The notes beneath the pieces were generated by a model. It did no database searches. It saw only the letters and a program-made list of their open reading frames with translations, and was not told where the DNA came from. This document shows positions 7,829 through 15,666 of a stretch of DNA of 35,076 nt, in pieces; the first letter of the stretch is position 1; every line of letters begins with the position of its first letter. A program made the position numbers and the translations under genes. Origin of the DNA: Natronohydrobacter sp. (GTDB lineage Bacteria > Pseudomonadota > Alphaproteobacteria > Rhodobacterales > Rhodobacteraceae). The stretch is taken from the NCBI GenBank assembly GCA_007118445.1, contig SKRP01000072.1:1-35076 (forward strand), read 5' to 3'.

Positions 7829-7844
7829 TTGATATCTAAATCAA
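7829..7844. promoter_or_regulatory. imperfect FNR-like palindrome upstream of ispG
   Basis: TTGATATCTAAATCAA has TTGAT and ATCAA half-sites separated by 6 bases instead of the usual 4, about 26 bp upstream of the ispG start. The minus-strand word TGATTTAGAT-ATCAA nearly matches the better FNR box upstream of hemA (TGATTTAGATCAA) with two bases inserted. Binding is doubtful because of the spacing. Confidence 0.3.
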
Positions 7845-7908
7845 TGCAGCCTTTGCGGCAATGGGTGTCGGGCCGGGACTGGCTTGCAAGACACACGAAA
7901 CGCTTCGC

Positions 7909-7943
7909 AAAGAAAAGGGCCCGGGCTGCTGCCACGGGCCTTG
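7909..7943 (-). terminator. intrinsic terminator after the rodZ-like gene
   Basis: On the minus strand a GGCCCG...CGGGCC stem (7935-7940 with 7918-7923) closes an 11-base loop. It is flanked by AAGG/CCTT and runs directly into a T-rich stretch (TTTTCTTT). It lies about 90 bp past the RodZ-like stop at 8031 and separates that gene from ispG. Confidence 0.7.
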
Positions 7944-8030
7944 AAGGACTACTACGCGACGATGTTAACACAATCTGCCAGTCCTGGCGCGATGTTTCGC
8001 CGCTGTCACCGTAACGTGACCATCGCCATG

Positions 8031-9254
8031 TCAGTTCTCTGCCTGCGCCACAGCGATGAACTCGCGCAACGCCTGATCCTCGGAAATATCAGCGGTCTCA
8101 AACTGTTCGGACACTGCAGCTGCCGAGAGGGCGATCTGGTCCACAACCTGTGCACCTGGCGCAGTCGGACCGAACGGTTCCCCATTCACCAGCAGATAAA
8201 CCGAACCGGAATTCCCGGCGCGCAGCGTCGCAGGGGCTTCGGATTGCGGGACAGTGTAGCGCTCACCCGCATCGAGCACTTTCTCGAACAAGGTGGTCCC
8301 GTCTGCGGCGCGGACCCGTATCCAGCTGGGACGCACAGCAAGGACTTCCACCATCGGAGGCCCGTCCTGCGTTACGCGCACACCCTCTGGCGGGGCGACG
8401 ATATTCTCCGCTTCGGCCAGCGCCATATCAATGGCGGCGCGCAGCGTGCCATCATCCCCGTCGGCATCGGCCTCGCGCGGGTTGATCGCCGCAATAGGGC
8501 CGTCGCGCGCCACCACCACAGGCGTATCAAGCGCCTCTGGCCGGTAGTTTCGCACGATGCCCTGCGCTTCCGTAACCGCAGAAGGCCCATCACCTGGTAT
8601 CCGCAGCGCGGGTTCTTCGACCGCGACCATGCGCGGCGATGCGCCGGACAGGACCGGATCGAGATCGGCCAGCACTTCCGGCGGAAGATCAGCCGGGGTC
8701 AGATTGACGCGCTGCACTTCGCGCAGCACGGTCCAGCCGCCAAAACCCACGCCAAGGATCAGGAAGGCCATCACCGCAACAGACCCGATGGCAACAGGGT
8801 CAAACCGCTGCCAGAACGGATCGGGTTCAGCTGCCATTTTGGTCCGTGACAACAGACCTTGCGAGAAATCGCGCGCGGCACCGGGCTGCGTTGGCAGCGG
8901 GCCGGTGCCGGAGCTGCTGCGGGTCAGCTCTGTCGTTATCGCAAAGCCGGTTTCTGAGCAGAATTTCGCGTAGGACCAATCCGGGTCCATACCCAGATAG
9001 CGCGCATAAGAGCGCACATAGCCCGCCACGAAACTGGCCGCTTCGAACGCTGACAGATCGCCTGCTTCGATCGCGGCGATATATGTCGCACGAATATGCA
9101 ATTCGCGTTGCACATCCAGAAGCGACTTGCCCATAGTCGCCCGTTCACCGCGCATCAGGTCGCCAAGACGAACTTCATAGTCGTCAAAGCCTAGCGCGAC
9201 GTCACCTTGTGGATATGCGTCATCTGATCTGGGCTTACCGCCAAACCACTTCAT
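8031..9254 (-). CDS. RodZ-like protein: cytoplasmic HTH, one membrane helix, DUF4115
   Basis: A 407-residue bitopic membrane protein. Residues about 30-100 form a Cro/Xre-type helix-turn-helix (LGDLMRGERATMGKSLLDVQ, then IRATYIAAIEAGD and AGYVRSYARYLGMD). A single membrane helix lies at about 155-177 (AIGSVAVMAFLILGVGFGGW). The C-terminus is the periplasmic DUF4115 beta domain (VRPSWIRVRAADGTTLFEKV, VYLLVNGEPFGP). This is the RodZ architecture; RodZ links MreB to the cell wall and maintains rod shape. Start at ATG 9254 (MKWFGGKPRS). The frame continues upstream, but the extra part is not typical. Placement between hemA and ispG matches related genomes as I recall them. A terminator follows at about 7.92 kb. 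Confidence 0.85.
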   Translation of the reverse strand: MKWFGGKPRSDDAYPQGDVALGFDDYEVRLGDLMRGERATMGKSLLDVQRELHIRATYIAAIEAGDLSAFEAASFVAGYVRSYARYLGMDPDWSYAKFCSETGFAITTELTRSSSGTGPLPTQPGAARDFSQGLLSRTKMAAEPDPFWQRFDPVAIGSVAVMAFLILGVGFGGWTVLREVQRVNLTPADLPPEVLADLDPVLSGASPRMVAVEEPALRIPGDGPSAVTEAQGIVRNYRPEALDTPVVVARDGPIAAINPREADADGDDGTLRAAIDMALAEAENIVAPPEGVRVTQDGPPMVEVLAVRPSWIRVRAADGTTLFEKVLDAGERYTVPQSEAPATLRAGNSGSVYLLVNGEPFGPTAPGAQVVDQIALSAAAVSEQFETADISEDQALREFIAVAQAEN

Positions 9255-9380
9255 TGCCCGCCCTTTACCGCCTTGTATATAGGTCTGCACTCGACTCACC
9301 AGGTGCACTGACTTCTCTGACCAGTGTCGCCTGATACCAGACTATAAGAATTTCACAGCGATTTGAAGCTTTATCGGCAC

Positions 9381-10604
9381 TCAGGCAGAAATTTCGGCGC
9401 GATTTAGCGCACAATGCGACCAGAGCCCGTCCATTGCGCGCACAAGATCATCGATCATGCGGGGCGTGTGCACGGGCGAGGGCGTGAAACGCAACCGCTC
9501 GGTGCCGCGCGGCACGGTCGGGAAATTGATCGGCTGGGCATAAATCCCGTAGCGATCCAGCAACATATCCGAAATCACCTTGCAATGCACCGGATCTCCG
9601 ACATGGACCGGAACGATATGGCTGCCATGATCGATGATCGGCATTCCAAGCGCGCGCAGGCGCATTTTCAGGATGCGCGCGTTTTCCTGCTGCTTGTCAC
9701 GCAGATGCTGGGCCGATTTCAGAAACTCGACCGATGCCACCGCCCCTGCCACCACAGCCGGCGGCAATGAGGTCGAAAAGATGAAGCCCGGCGCATAGGA
9801 ACGCACGGCATCGCACATCTTCGCCGAGGCGGCGATATAGCCGCCCTGCACGCCGTAAGCCTTGGCCAGCGTGCCGTTGATGATGTCGATCCGGCCCATC
9901 AGCCCGTCACGCTCGGCCACACCCGCGCCGCGCGGGCCATACATGCCGACGGCGTGCACTTCATCGATATAGGTCAACGCGCCGAATTCATTTGCCAGAT
10001 CGCAGATCTCCGCGATCGGGCCAAAATCGCCATCCATGGAATAGATCGATTCGAAAGCGATCAGCTTGGGCGCGGCAGGATCGTCCGCTGCGAGCAATTC
10101 GCGCAGATGCGCCAGATCATTATGCCGGAAAATCCGCTTCGCGCCACCATTGCGCCGCACGCCCTCGATCATCGAGGCGTGGTTGAGCGCATCCGAATAG
10201 ATGATCAGGCCCGGAAACAATCTGGGCAGGGTCGACAGCGTTGCGTCATTCGCGACATAGGCGGAATTGAAGACCAGCGCGGCCTCTTTCTGGTGCAGAT
10301 CGGCCAGCGAGGCTTCCAGTCGCTTGTGATAGACTGTCGTTCCGGAAATGTTGCGCGTCCCGCCAGAGCCCGCGCCCGCCGCGTCCAGCGCCTCATGCAT
10401 CGCGTCCAGAACGATCTTCTGCTGGCCCATGCCCAGATAGTCATTGCCGCACCAGACCACGATATCCTGTTTGCCACCATCAGGGCGGGTCCAGACTGCA
10501 TGCGGGAAGAACCCCTTGCGCCGCTCGATGTCGATAAAGGTGCGGTAGCGGCCTTCTTCGTGAAGACGATTCAGGGCCGTGTCGAGCGCAGCATTATAGT
10601 CCAA
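9381..10604 (-). CDS. hemA: 5-aminolevulinate synthase (C4 pathway)
   Basis: A PLP enzyme that condenses glycine and succinyl-CoA to 5-aminolevulinate, the first step of haem, cobalamin and (bacterio)chlorophyll synthesis in alphaproteobacteria. Conserved blocks include RTFIDIERRKGFFP, WCGNDYLGMGQ, GAGSGGTRNISGT, ESIYSMDGDFGP, YIDEVHAVGMYG and the PLP-lysine motif NGTLAKAYG. The Rhodobacter enzyme begins MDYNLALDTALNRLH. Here the matching residues follow a TTG codon (TTG-GAC-TAT-AAT) at 10604, with GAGGGAGAAGG immediately upstream. That gives 407 residues, the usual length. No ATG fits, and the frame open to 10673 has no comparable ribosome site. The leader carries a 22-bp palindrome and an FNR-type box. 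Confidence 0.96.
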   Translation of the reverse strand: MDYNAALDTALNRLHEEGRYRTFIDIERRKGFFPHAVWTRPDGGKQDIVVWCGNDYLGMGQQKIVLDAMHEALDAAGAGSGGTRNISGTTVYHKRLEASLADLHQKEAALVFNSAYVANDATLSTLPRLFPGLIIYSDALNHASMIEGVRRNGGAKRIFRHNDLAHLRELLAADDPAAPKLIAFESIYSMDGDFGPIAEICDLANEFGALTYIDEVHAVGMYGPRGAGVAERDGLMGRIDIINGTLAKAYGVQGGYIAASAKMCDAVRSYAPGFIFSTSLPPAVVAGAVASVEFLKSAQHLRDKQQENARILKMRLRALGMPIIDHGSHIVPVHVGDPVHCKVISDMLLDRYGIYAQPINFPTVPRGTERLRFTPSPVHTPRMIDDLVRAMDGLWSHCALNRAEISA

Positions 10605-10654
10605 GACCTTCTCCCTCGCGTGCTCAGCTAGGTATATTCGTATCTGTCTATCTA

Positions 10655-10676
10655 GCTTTGCCAAAAAAGGCAAAGC
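10655..10676 (-). promoter_or_regulatory. 22-bp perfect palindrome in the hemA leader
   Basis: GCTTTGCC (10655-10662) and GGCAAAGC (10669-10676) are exact inverted repeats around six A (six T on the hemA strand). The element lies about 50-72 bp ahead of the TTG start and 44 bp downstream of the FNR-type box. It could be a protein operator or an RNA hairpin in the 5' leader. The regulator is unknown. Confidence 0.5.
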
Positions 10677-10720
10677 AAGACTTGTCTAAGCGGATTAACG
10701 CATGCCGCGCCATTCGACAT

Positions 10721-10734
10721 ATGATTTAGATCAA
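10721..10734. promoter_or_regulatory. FNR/FnrL-type box upstream of hemA
   Basis: On the hemA strand the site reads TTGAT-CTAA-ATCAT, one mismatch from the FNR consensus TTGAT-N4-ATCAA with the correct spacing. It is 117 bp upstream of the TTG start. FnrL activates hemA under low oxygen in Rhodobacter sphaeroides, so position and biology agree. Confidence 0.65.
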
Positions 10735-10796
10735 TTCCAGTGCCTGATGGCCGGAAAGTCGGAAAGCGCGACGCTGTGTCGCCGCACATGCCGGTC

Positions 10797-10822
10797 CCGA
10801 ACCTGCCTGTAGGCAGGATCGG
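10797..10822. terminator. stem-loop downstream of the secreted-protein gene
   Basis: CCTGCC (10802-10807) pairs with GGCAGG (10812-10817) around TGTA. The stem continues outward as CCGA/TCGG after one A-A mismatch. It lies 27 bp past the stop of the upstream minus-strand gene and before the hemA control region. There is no T-run, so it is a terminator-like hairpin at best. Confidence 0.45.
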
Positions 10823-10848
10823 AACAGGGGTTGCAACAGCTTTCCGGC

Positions 10849-11250
10849 CTAGCGCGGCGCAACTTCCAGCACGACCTGGCAGGCCGCCCCCCCGCTCCGG
10901 GCTGCATTGCAGGCATCGAGCGCGGCCGCGCGCGCCGTTTCGATATCGGGCAAGCCGGAAATGGCGCTGGCCGAGTCAACCGGCATGCCCTCGCGCACGA
11001 AGCCTTCATCCGGGGCGACCGCAAGGGCCGCGTGCCCGCCAGCTTCCGGCAGGAACACCATCAGGGCATCGCTGTTCTGGCCGACCAGACGCAGCGTCTG
11101 CAATTCCTCTTCGGACAGGAAACCATGCGGCAGGATGGTCACTGCGGCACCCTCTAGCTGATATTGCTCGGCCTGTGCTTGCTGCGCCATCGCCCCTGCC
11201 GGGATTGCCAGTGCCAGAAACCCGGCCAGTGCACTCTTTACAATTGTCAT
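10849..11250 (-). CDS. small secreted protein of unknown function
   Basis: A 133-residue protein with a typical signal peptide (MTIVKSALAGFLALAIPAGA, cleaved near AMA|QQ). The mature part holds TILPHGFLSEEELQTLRLVG and ends DACNAARSGGAACQVVLEVA, with two cysteines that could form a periplasmic disulfide. The ATG at 11250 has GAGGGGAAAG next to it, so the start is firm. I do not recognise a characterised family; homologues in this order are, as I recall, sometimes named after 5-aminolevulinate synthase merely because they neighbour hemA. It is upstream of hemA on the same strand but separated by the hairpin and the hemA promoter, and divergent from the M20 peptidase. Confidence 0.75.
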   Translation of the reverse strand: MTIVKSALAGFLALAIPAGAMAQQAQAEQYQLEGAAVTILPHGFLSEEELQTLRLVGQNSDALMVFLPEAGGHAALAVAPDEGFVREGMPVDSASAISGLPDIETARAAALDACNAARSGGAACQVVLEVAPR

Positions 11251-11370
11251 CTTTCCCCTCGCGAGAATCACCTGTTGTCAGGGCGGACTATAGCCGCTGC
11301 GACAGCTCTGGACAGCCCCGGCCGCTCTGATACCTTCGCGCCAGACATCAACCTTGCCGGAGGCCCCGAG

Positions 11371-12756
11371 ATGAGCACAGCCCTGACCCCAGTTCTGGAC
11401 CGGATCGACGCGGATCTGCCACAGGCGCTGGACCGTCTCTCGGAACTGCTGCGTATCCCCTCGATTTCGACTGATCCGGTGCACAAGACCGATGTGGCGC
11501 AGGCGGCTGACTGGCTGGTGAATGACCTGAAGTCGATGGGGTTTGATGCGCGCAGGGATGAAACGCCCGGCCATCCGATGGTTGTGGCCAGGGGCGGTGC
11601 AGCGCGCGGACCGCATCTGCTGTTTTACGGACATTATGATGTGCAGCCGGTCGATCCGCTGGATCTGTGGCACAGCGATCCTTTCGCGCCGCAGATCGAG
11701 GAAACGCCTGTCGGAAAGGTGATCCGCGCGCGCGGGGCTTCGGATGACAAGGGCCAGCTCATGACCTTTATCGAGGCCTGCCGCGCCTGGCTGGCCGTGC
11801 ATGGATCGCTGCCGGTGCAGCTGAGTTTCTGCCTGGAGGGCGAGGAAGAAAGCGGCTCGCCTTCGCTGGTGCCCTATCTGAAAGCCAATGCCGACGCGCT
11901 GAAAGCCGATATCGCGCTGATCTGCGACACCACGCTGTTTGATGCGCAGACCCCCGGCATCACCACCATGCTGCGCGGATTGATGGGCGATGAGGTGATC
12001 ATCCACGGCCCGACCCGCGATCTGCATTCGGGCGCGTTCGGGGGCGCGGCGATGAACCCTGCGCGGGTGCTGGCGCGCGTGCTGGCCGGATTGCATGACG
12101 ATCAGGGCCGCGTCACCCTGCCCGGTTTCTACGATGACGTGCCCGAAATCCCGGACGATCTGCGCGCCCAATGGGAGGGGCTTGGCTTTGATGCAGAGGC
12201 GTTTCTGGGCGATGTCGGCCTGAGCCAGCCCGCAGGTGAAGCCGGGCGCAGCGCGCTGGAAATGATCTGGGCGCGACCGACCTGCGAAATCAACGGCATG
12301 ATTTCGGGCTATACGGGCGCAGGCTTCAAGACCGTTCTGCCCGCCCGCGCCTCGGCCAAGGTCAGTTTCCGGCTGGTGGGCACTCAGGACCCGCACAAGA
12401 TACGCGAAACATTCCGCGCCTATGTCGCCGCGCAGATCCCGGCCGATTGCCGGGTCGAATTCATCACCCATGGGGCCTCGCCTGCCTCGGTCATGGAAAC
12501 CAGCCATCCGGCATTCGAGGCCGCGCGTCAGGCGCTGTCGGATGAATGGCCCAAACCCGCAGCTTTCGTGGGCGCGGGCGGGTCGATCCCGATTGCCGGA
12601 TATTTCAAAACCATACTTGGCATGGATTCCATGCTGATCGGCTTTGCGAAAGAAGATGACCAGATCCACTCGCCAAATGAAAAGTATGATCTGGACAGCT
12701 TCCATCGCGGAATCCGGTCCTGGGCGCGTATTATAGACGCAGTTTCAAGGGTTTGA
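11371..12756 (+). CDS. M20 family metallopeptidase (dipeptidase-like)
   Basis: A 461-residue di-zinc aminoacyl hydrolase of the M20 family (carnosinase/CPG2-like branch). Metal and catalytic motifs are visible in order: LLFYGHYDVQP (His and Asp), RGASDDKGQ (bridging Asp), CLEGEEESGSPS (catalytic and ligand Glu), and ALICDTTLFD. The family's C-terminal ligand His is in FAKEDDQIHSPNEKY. A lid/dimerisation domain with DLHSGAFGGAAMNPA lies between. The start is ATG at 11371, with GGAGG 9 nt upstream. The frame is open earlier, but that part is the divergent promoter region. Its stop abuts or overlaps the P450 start, so the two are likely co-transcribed. The substrate is not deducible. Confidence 0.93.
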   Translation: MSTALTPVLDRIDADLPQALDRLSELLRIPSISTDPVHKTDVAQAADWLVNDLKSMGFDARRDETPGHPMVVARGGAARGPHLLFYGHYDVQPVDPLDLWHSDPFAPQIEETPVGKVIRARGASDDKGQLMTFIEACRAWLAVHGSLPVQLSFCLEGEEESGSPSLVPYLKANADALKADIALICDTTLFDAQTPGITTMLRGLMGDEVIIHGPTRDLHSGAFGGAAMNPARVLARVLAGLHDDQGRVTLPGFYDDVPEIPDDLRAQWEGLGFDAEAFLGDVGLSQPAGEAGRSALEMIWARPTCEINGMISGYTGAGFKTVLPARASAKVSFRLVGTQDPHKIRETFRAYVAAQIPADCRVEFITHGASPASVMETSHPAFEAARQALSDEWPKPAAFVGAGGSIPIAGYFKTILGMDSMLIGFAKEDDQIHSPNEKYDLDSFHRGIRSWARIIDAVSRV

Positions 12757-12761
12757 GCCGC

Positions 12762-13946
12762 GTGGTTGAGACATTGCCGCAAATCACGCAGGATCCGGTT
12801 GATATCGGGTTTGTGCAAGACCCCTATGCGGCCTATGACCAGTGGCGCAAACTCGGGCCGCTGGTCCACTGGCAGGAATACAACATGCCCTGCGCCGTCA
12901 GCTATGCGGCGGCCAACGCGATTCTGCGTGACCGGCGCTTCGGACGCGTGCCACTGGCGCCGATCACCCGGCCCGACCACCTAACGCCCTTCTACGATAT
13001 CGAAGCCCATTCGATGCTGGAACTCGAACCCCCGCGCCACACGCGGCTGCGCAATCTGGTGCTGCGCGCCTTCACCTCGCGCCGCATCAACGCGCTGGCC
13101 CCGGACATCGACGCGCTTTGCACAGACCTGCTTGCGAAACTTCCCGAAGATGGCCCTTTCGACCTGATCGCCAGCTATGCTCAGCCGCTGCCGGTCATCA
13201 TCATCGCGCGGCTGCTGGGGGTGCCTGACAGCATGGCCCCCGATCTGCTGCGCTGGTCGCACGCGATGGTCGGCATGTATCAGGCCGGGCGCACCCGCGC
13301 CGATGAGGACCGCGCTGTCACCGCCAGCCGCGATTTCGTGGCCTTCCTGCGTTCCCATATCGACCGCCGCAGAAACGATCCGCAAGATGATCTGATCACC
13401 CATCTGATCGCCGCCGAAGATGACGGCCAGACGCTCAGCACCGACGAGATGATCTCGACCTGCATCCTGCTCTTGAATGCGGGCCATGAAGCAAGTGTTC
13501 ACAGCCTGGGCAATGCCGTCAAGACGCTGATCGAAACCGGCCATTATGCCACGACCCCGGTCACAGATGCGCTGGTCGAGGAATGTCTGCGTTTCGACCC
13601 GCCGCTGCATCTGTTCGCGCGATGGGCCTATGACGATATCGAGGTCATGGGCCGCACCATTCCCAAGGGCACGCAGATCGCCTGTCTGCTGGGGGCCGCC
13701 AATCGCTGTCCGCGCCATTGGGACGCGCCGGAAGAGTTCCACCCCACACGCCTGCCGAAACCGCATCTCGGCTTTGGGGCGGGGCTGCATTTCTGCCTTG
13801 GTGCGCCGCTTGCGCGACTGGAGCTGCGCCTCGCGCTGCAGGCCCTCATCCGCGCCCGGCCCTGCCTGACCCTGACCGAACAAGCGCGCTACGCGGATAT
13901 CTACCATTTCCACGGGCTTTCGCGTCTGATGGTCGCGCAGGCGTGA
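12762..13946 (+). CDS. cytochrome P450
   Basis: A soluble bacterial class I P450 of about 394 residues that would need a ferredoxin/reductase partner. The haem loop FGAGLHFCLG has its Cys ligand near residue 345. The K-helix ExxR is in EECLRFDPPLHLFAR, and the C-helix motif EPPRHTRLRNLV is present. The I-helix oxygen-activation motif reads LNAGHEAS, where most P450s have AGxET, so the usual Thr is Ser. GTG at 12762 is the preferred start, with AAGGG ten bases upstream. A TTG at 12753 would overlap the M20 stop. The substrate is unknown, and no redox partner is in the window. Confidence 0.93.
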   Translation: MVETLPQITQDPVDIGFVQDPYAAYDQWRKLGPLVHWQEYNMPCAVSYAAANAILRDRRFGRVPLAPITRPDHLTPFYDIEAHSMLELEPPRHTRLRNLVLRAFTSRRINALAPDIDALCTDLLAKLPEDGPFDLIASYAQPLPVIIIARLLGVPDSMAPDLLRWSHAMVGMYQAGRTRADEDRAVTASRDFVAFLRSHIDRRRNDPQDDLITHLIAAEDDGQTLSTDEMISTCILLLNAGHEASVHSLGNAVKTLIETGHYATTPVTDALVEECLRFDPPLHLFARWAYDDIEVMGRTIPKGTQIACLLGAANRCPRHWDAPEEFHPTRLPKPHLGFGAGLHFCLGAPLARLELRLALQALIRARPCLTLTEQARYADIYHFHGLSRLMVAQA

Positions 13947-14022
13947 CCCCTTTCCCTTGCACCTTGCGCGGATATGTTTCACATCAGGCACGACAGCGTT
14001 TGACAGGCGGGACGACAGGATC

Positions 14023-14994
14023 ATGACGGCACAAGACAAACCCACCGAAGAAATCTCGGTTCGCGATGTTTTCGGGATCGATTCGGAAATGAAGGTCAAA
14101 GCCTTTGCCGAACCTTCCGAGCGCGTGCCCGCCATCGACCCGACCTATAAATTCGACCCCGACACCACACTCGCGATTCTGGCAGGCTTTGCCTATAACC
14201 GCCGCGTGATGATCCAGGGCTATCACGGCACCGGGAAATCCACCCATATCGAACAGGTCGCGGCACGGCTGAACTGGCCCTCGGTGCGGGTGAACCTCGA
14301 CAGCCATATCTCGCGGATCGACATGATCGGCAAGGATGCGATCAAGCTGCGCGACGGCGTACAGGTCACGGAATTTCAGGAAGGCATCCTGCCCTGGGCG
14401 CTTCGCAACCCGGTGGCGATCGTGTTCGACGAATATGATGCGGGCCGCCCGGATGTGATGTTCGTCATCCAGCGCGTGCTGGAACATGACGGCAAGCTGA
14501 CGCTGCTCGACCAGAACGAAATCATCACCCCGCATCCGTGCTTCCGCCTGTTCGCGACCGCGAATACGGTTGGCCTGGGCGATACGACCGGGCTTTACCA
14601 CGGCGTGCAGCAGATCAATCAGGCACAGATGGACCGCTGGTCGCTGGTGGCCACGCTGAACTACCTCAGCCATGACGCGGAAACCGCCATCGTGCTGGCC
14701 AAGAACCCGGCCTATAACACGGCCAAGGGGCGGCAGGAGCTGAGCCAGATGGTGACAGTTGCCGACCTGACGCGCACGGCTTTCATGAATGGCGATCTGT
14801 CCACCGTGATGTCGCCGCGGACCGTGATCAACTGGGCCGAGAATGCGCGCATCTTCCGCTCGATCGGCTATGCGTTCCGGCTGTCCTTCCTGAACAAATG
14901 CGACGAGCTGGAGCGCCAGACCGTGGCCGAATTCTACCAGCGCTGCTTTGACGAGGAACTGCCCGAATCCGCTGTGAGCACTGCTTTGGGCTGA
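14023..14994 (+). CDS. cobS: aerobic cobaltochelatase subunit CobS
   Basis: The AAA+ ATPase subunit of the aerobic CobNST cobaltochelatase, which inserts Co2+ into hydrogenobyrinic acid a,c-diamide during B12 synthesis. The 323-residue protein carries Walker A at about 66-74 (GYHGTGKST), Walker B (IVFDEYDAGRPDVMFVIQ) and sensor segments (CFRLFATANTVGLGDTTG). The N-terminal signature is VRDVFGIDSEMKVKAF. The ATG at 14023 has AGGA 3 nt upstream. cobT normally follows cobS in this order. Here the next gene is a convergent DoxX gene, so cobT must be elsewhere. The P450 upstream ends 76 bp away on the same strand. Confidence 0.96.
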   Translation: MTAQDKPTEEISVRDVFGIDSEMKVKAFAEPSERVPAIDPTYKFDPDTTLAILAGFAYNRRVMIQGYHGTGKSTHIEQVAARLNWPSVRVNLDSHISRIDMIGKDAIKLRDGVQVTEFQEGILPWALRNPVAIVFDEYDAGRPDVMFVIQRVLEHDGKLTLLDQNEIITPHPCFRLFATANTVGLGDTTGLYHGVQQINQAQMDRWSLVATLNYLSHDAETAIVLAKNPAYNTAKGRQELSQMVTVADLTRTAFMNGDLSTVMSPRTVINWAENARIFRSIGYAFRLSFLNKCDELERQTVAEFYQRCFDEELPESAVSTALG

Positions 14995-15036
14995 CACCTG
15001 CGCGCGGCAATGGCTGCGCACAGGGGATAGGGCAGA

Positions 15037-15453
15037 TCAGCCCAGCGGTCGGGGCGTCAGCGCCAGATACAGCCCGACCGCCAGCAGCAGGATATGAAAC
15101 TGGTTGAACAGGATCAGATCCAGCGGCGGGGCCCAATAGGCCACGATCAGGACACCCGTGACAATCACTGCTGCGCCTGCACCGGCAAGGCGCGTGATCA
15201 CTTCTGCCGCCGGGCCGCGCCAGAGCCCGCCTGCGATCAGCATCGCCGCGACGACCAGTTCGCCGATTCCCGCAAGCGCCCAGAGAAACAGGGGCAAACC
15301 CCAACCCGCTGCGACATCTGCGGAGAGCGGGAACTTGTCGAGACCATATTGCACCAAAACCAGCGCCAGTGGCAGGCGCAACACCCAATGGGCATGAGAC
15401 ACGCGGGGCATGTTCTGCGCCGTGCGGTCGATGAAACCGGAAATATCTGACAT
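15037..15453 (-). CDS. DoxX family membrane protein
   Basis: A 138-residue protein with four predicted membrane helices (LRLPLALVLVQYGLDKF; LFLWALAGIGELVVAAMLIA; AGAGAAVIVTGVLIVAYW; FHILLLAVGLYLAL), typical of the DoxX/SURF4-like superfamily. The start ATG at 15453 (MSDISGFIDRTAQNMP) has GAGGAT upstream. The frame is open further, but without a ribosome site. It is 213 bp downstream of pirin on the same strand, a pairing seen widely and sometimes linked to oxidative stress. The molecular function of these short DoxX proteins is uncertain. A stem-loop lies between the two genes. Confidence 0.85.
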   Translation of the reverse strand: MSDISGFIDRTAQNMPRVSHAHWVLRLPLALVLVQYGLDKFPLSADVAAGWGLPLFLWALAGIGELVVAAMLIAGGLWRGPAAEVITRLAGAGAAVIVTGVLIVAYWAPPLDLILFNQFHILLLAVGLYLALTPRPLG

Positions 15454-15615
15454 GTGATATCCTCGTGCTGAATGGATGATACCAGACCTACGCATCATCC
15501 CCCGATGCCGATGACCGGTTCTGATCACAGAACGCTCACAATCGCGTCGGCACCACCCTTCCCGCAGCCGGGGCTGCCAGGATGCGAGGATTGCACATCG
15601 CATCCCGTGCCGAAT

Positions 15616-15651
15616 GCGTCACCGCCCGTCTGATGCGACCGACGGTGACGC
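15616..15651 (-). terminator. 9-bp stem-loop between pirin and doxX
   Basis: GCGTCACCG (15616-15624) and CGGTGACGC (15643-15651) are exact inverted repeats with an 18-base loop, starting 16 bp after the pirin stop. There is no T-run. It may stabilise the pirin transcript or reduce read-through into doxX. Confidence 0.4.
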
Positions 15652-15666
15652 TGCCAATTGCGCGGA

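Noticed and set aside
11278..12705. 475-codon minus-strand ORF over the M20 peptidase
   Set aside because: Shadow ORF. The plus-strand frame holds all the M20 metal-site motifs and a ribosome site.
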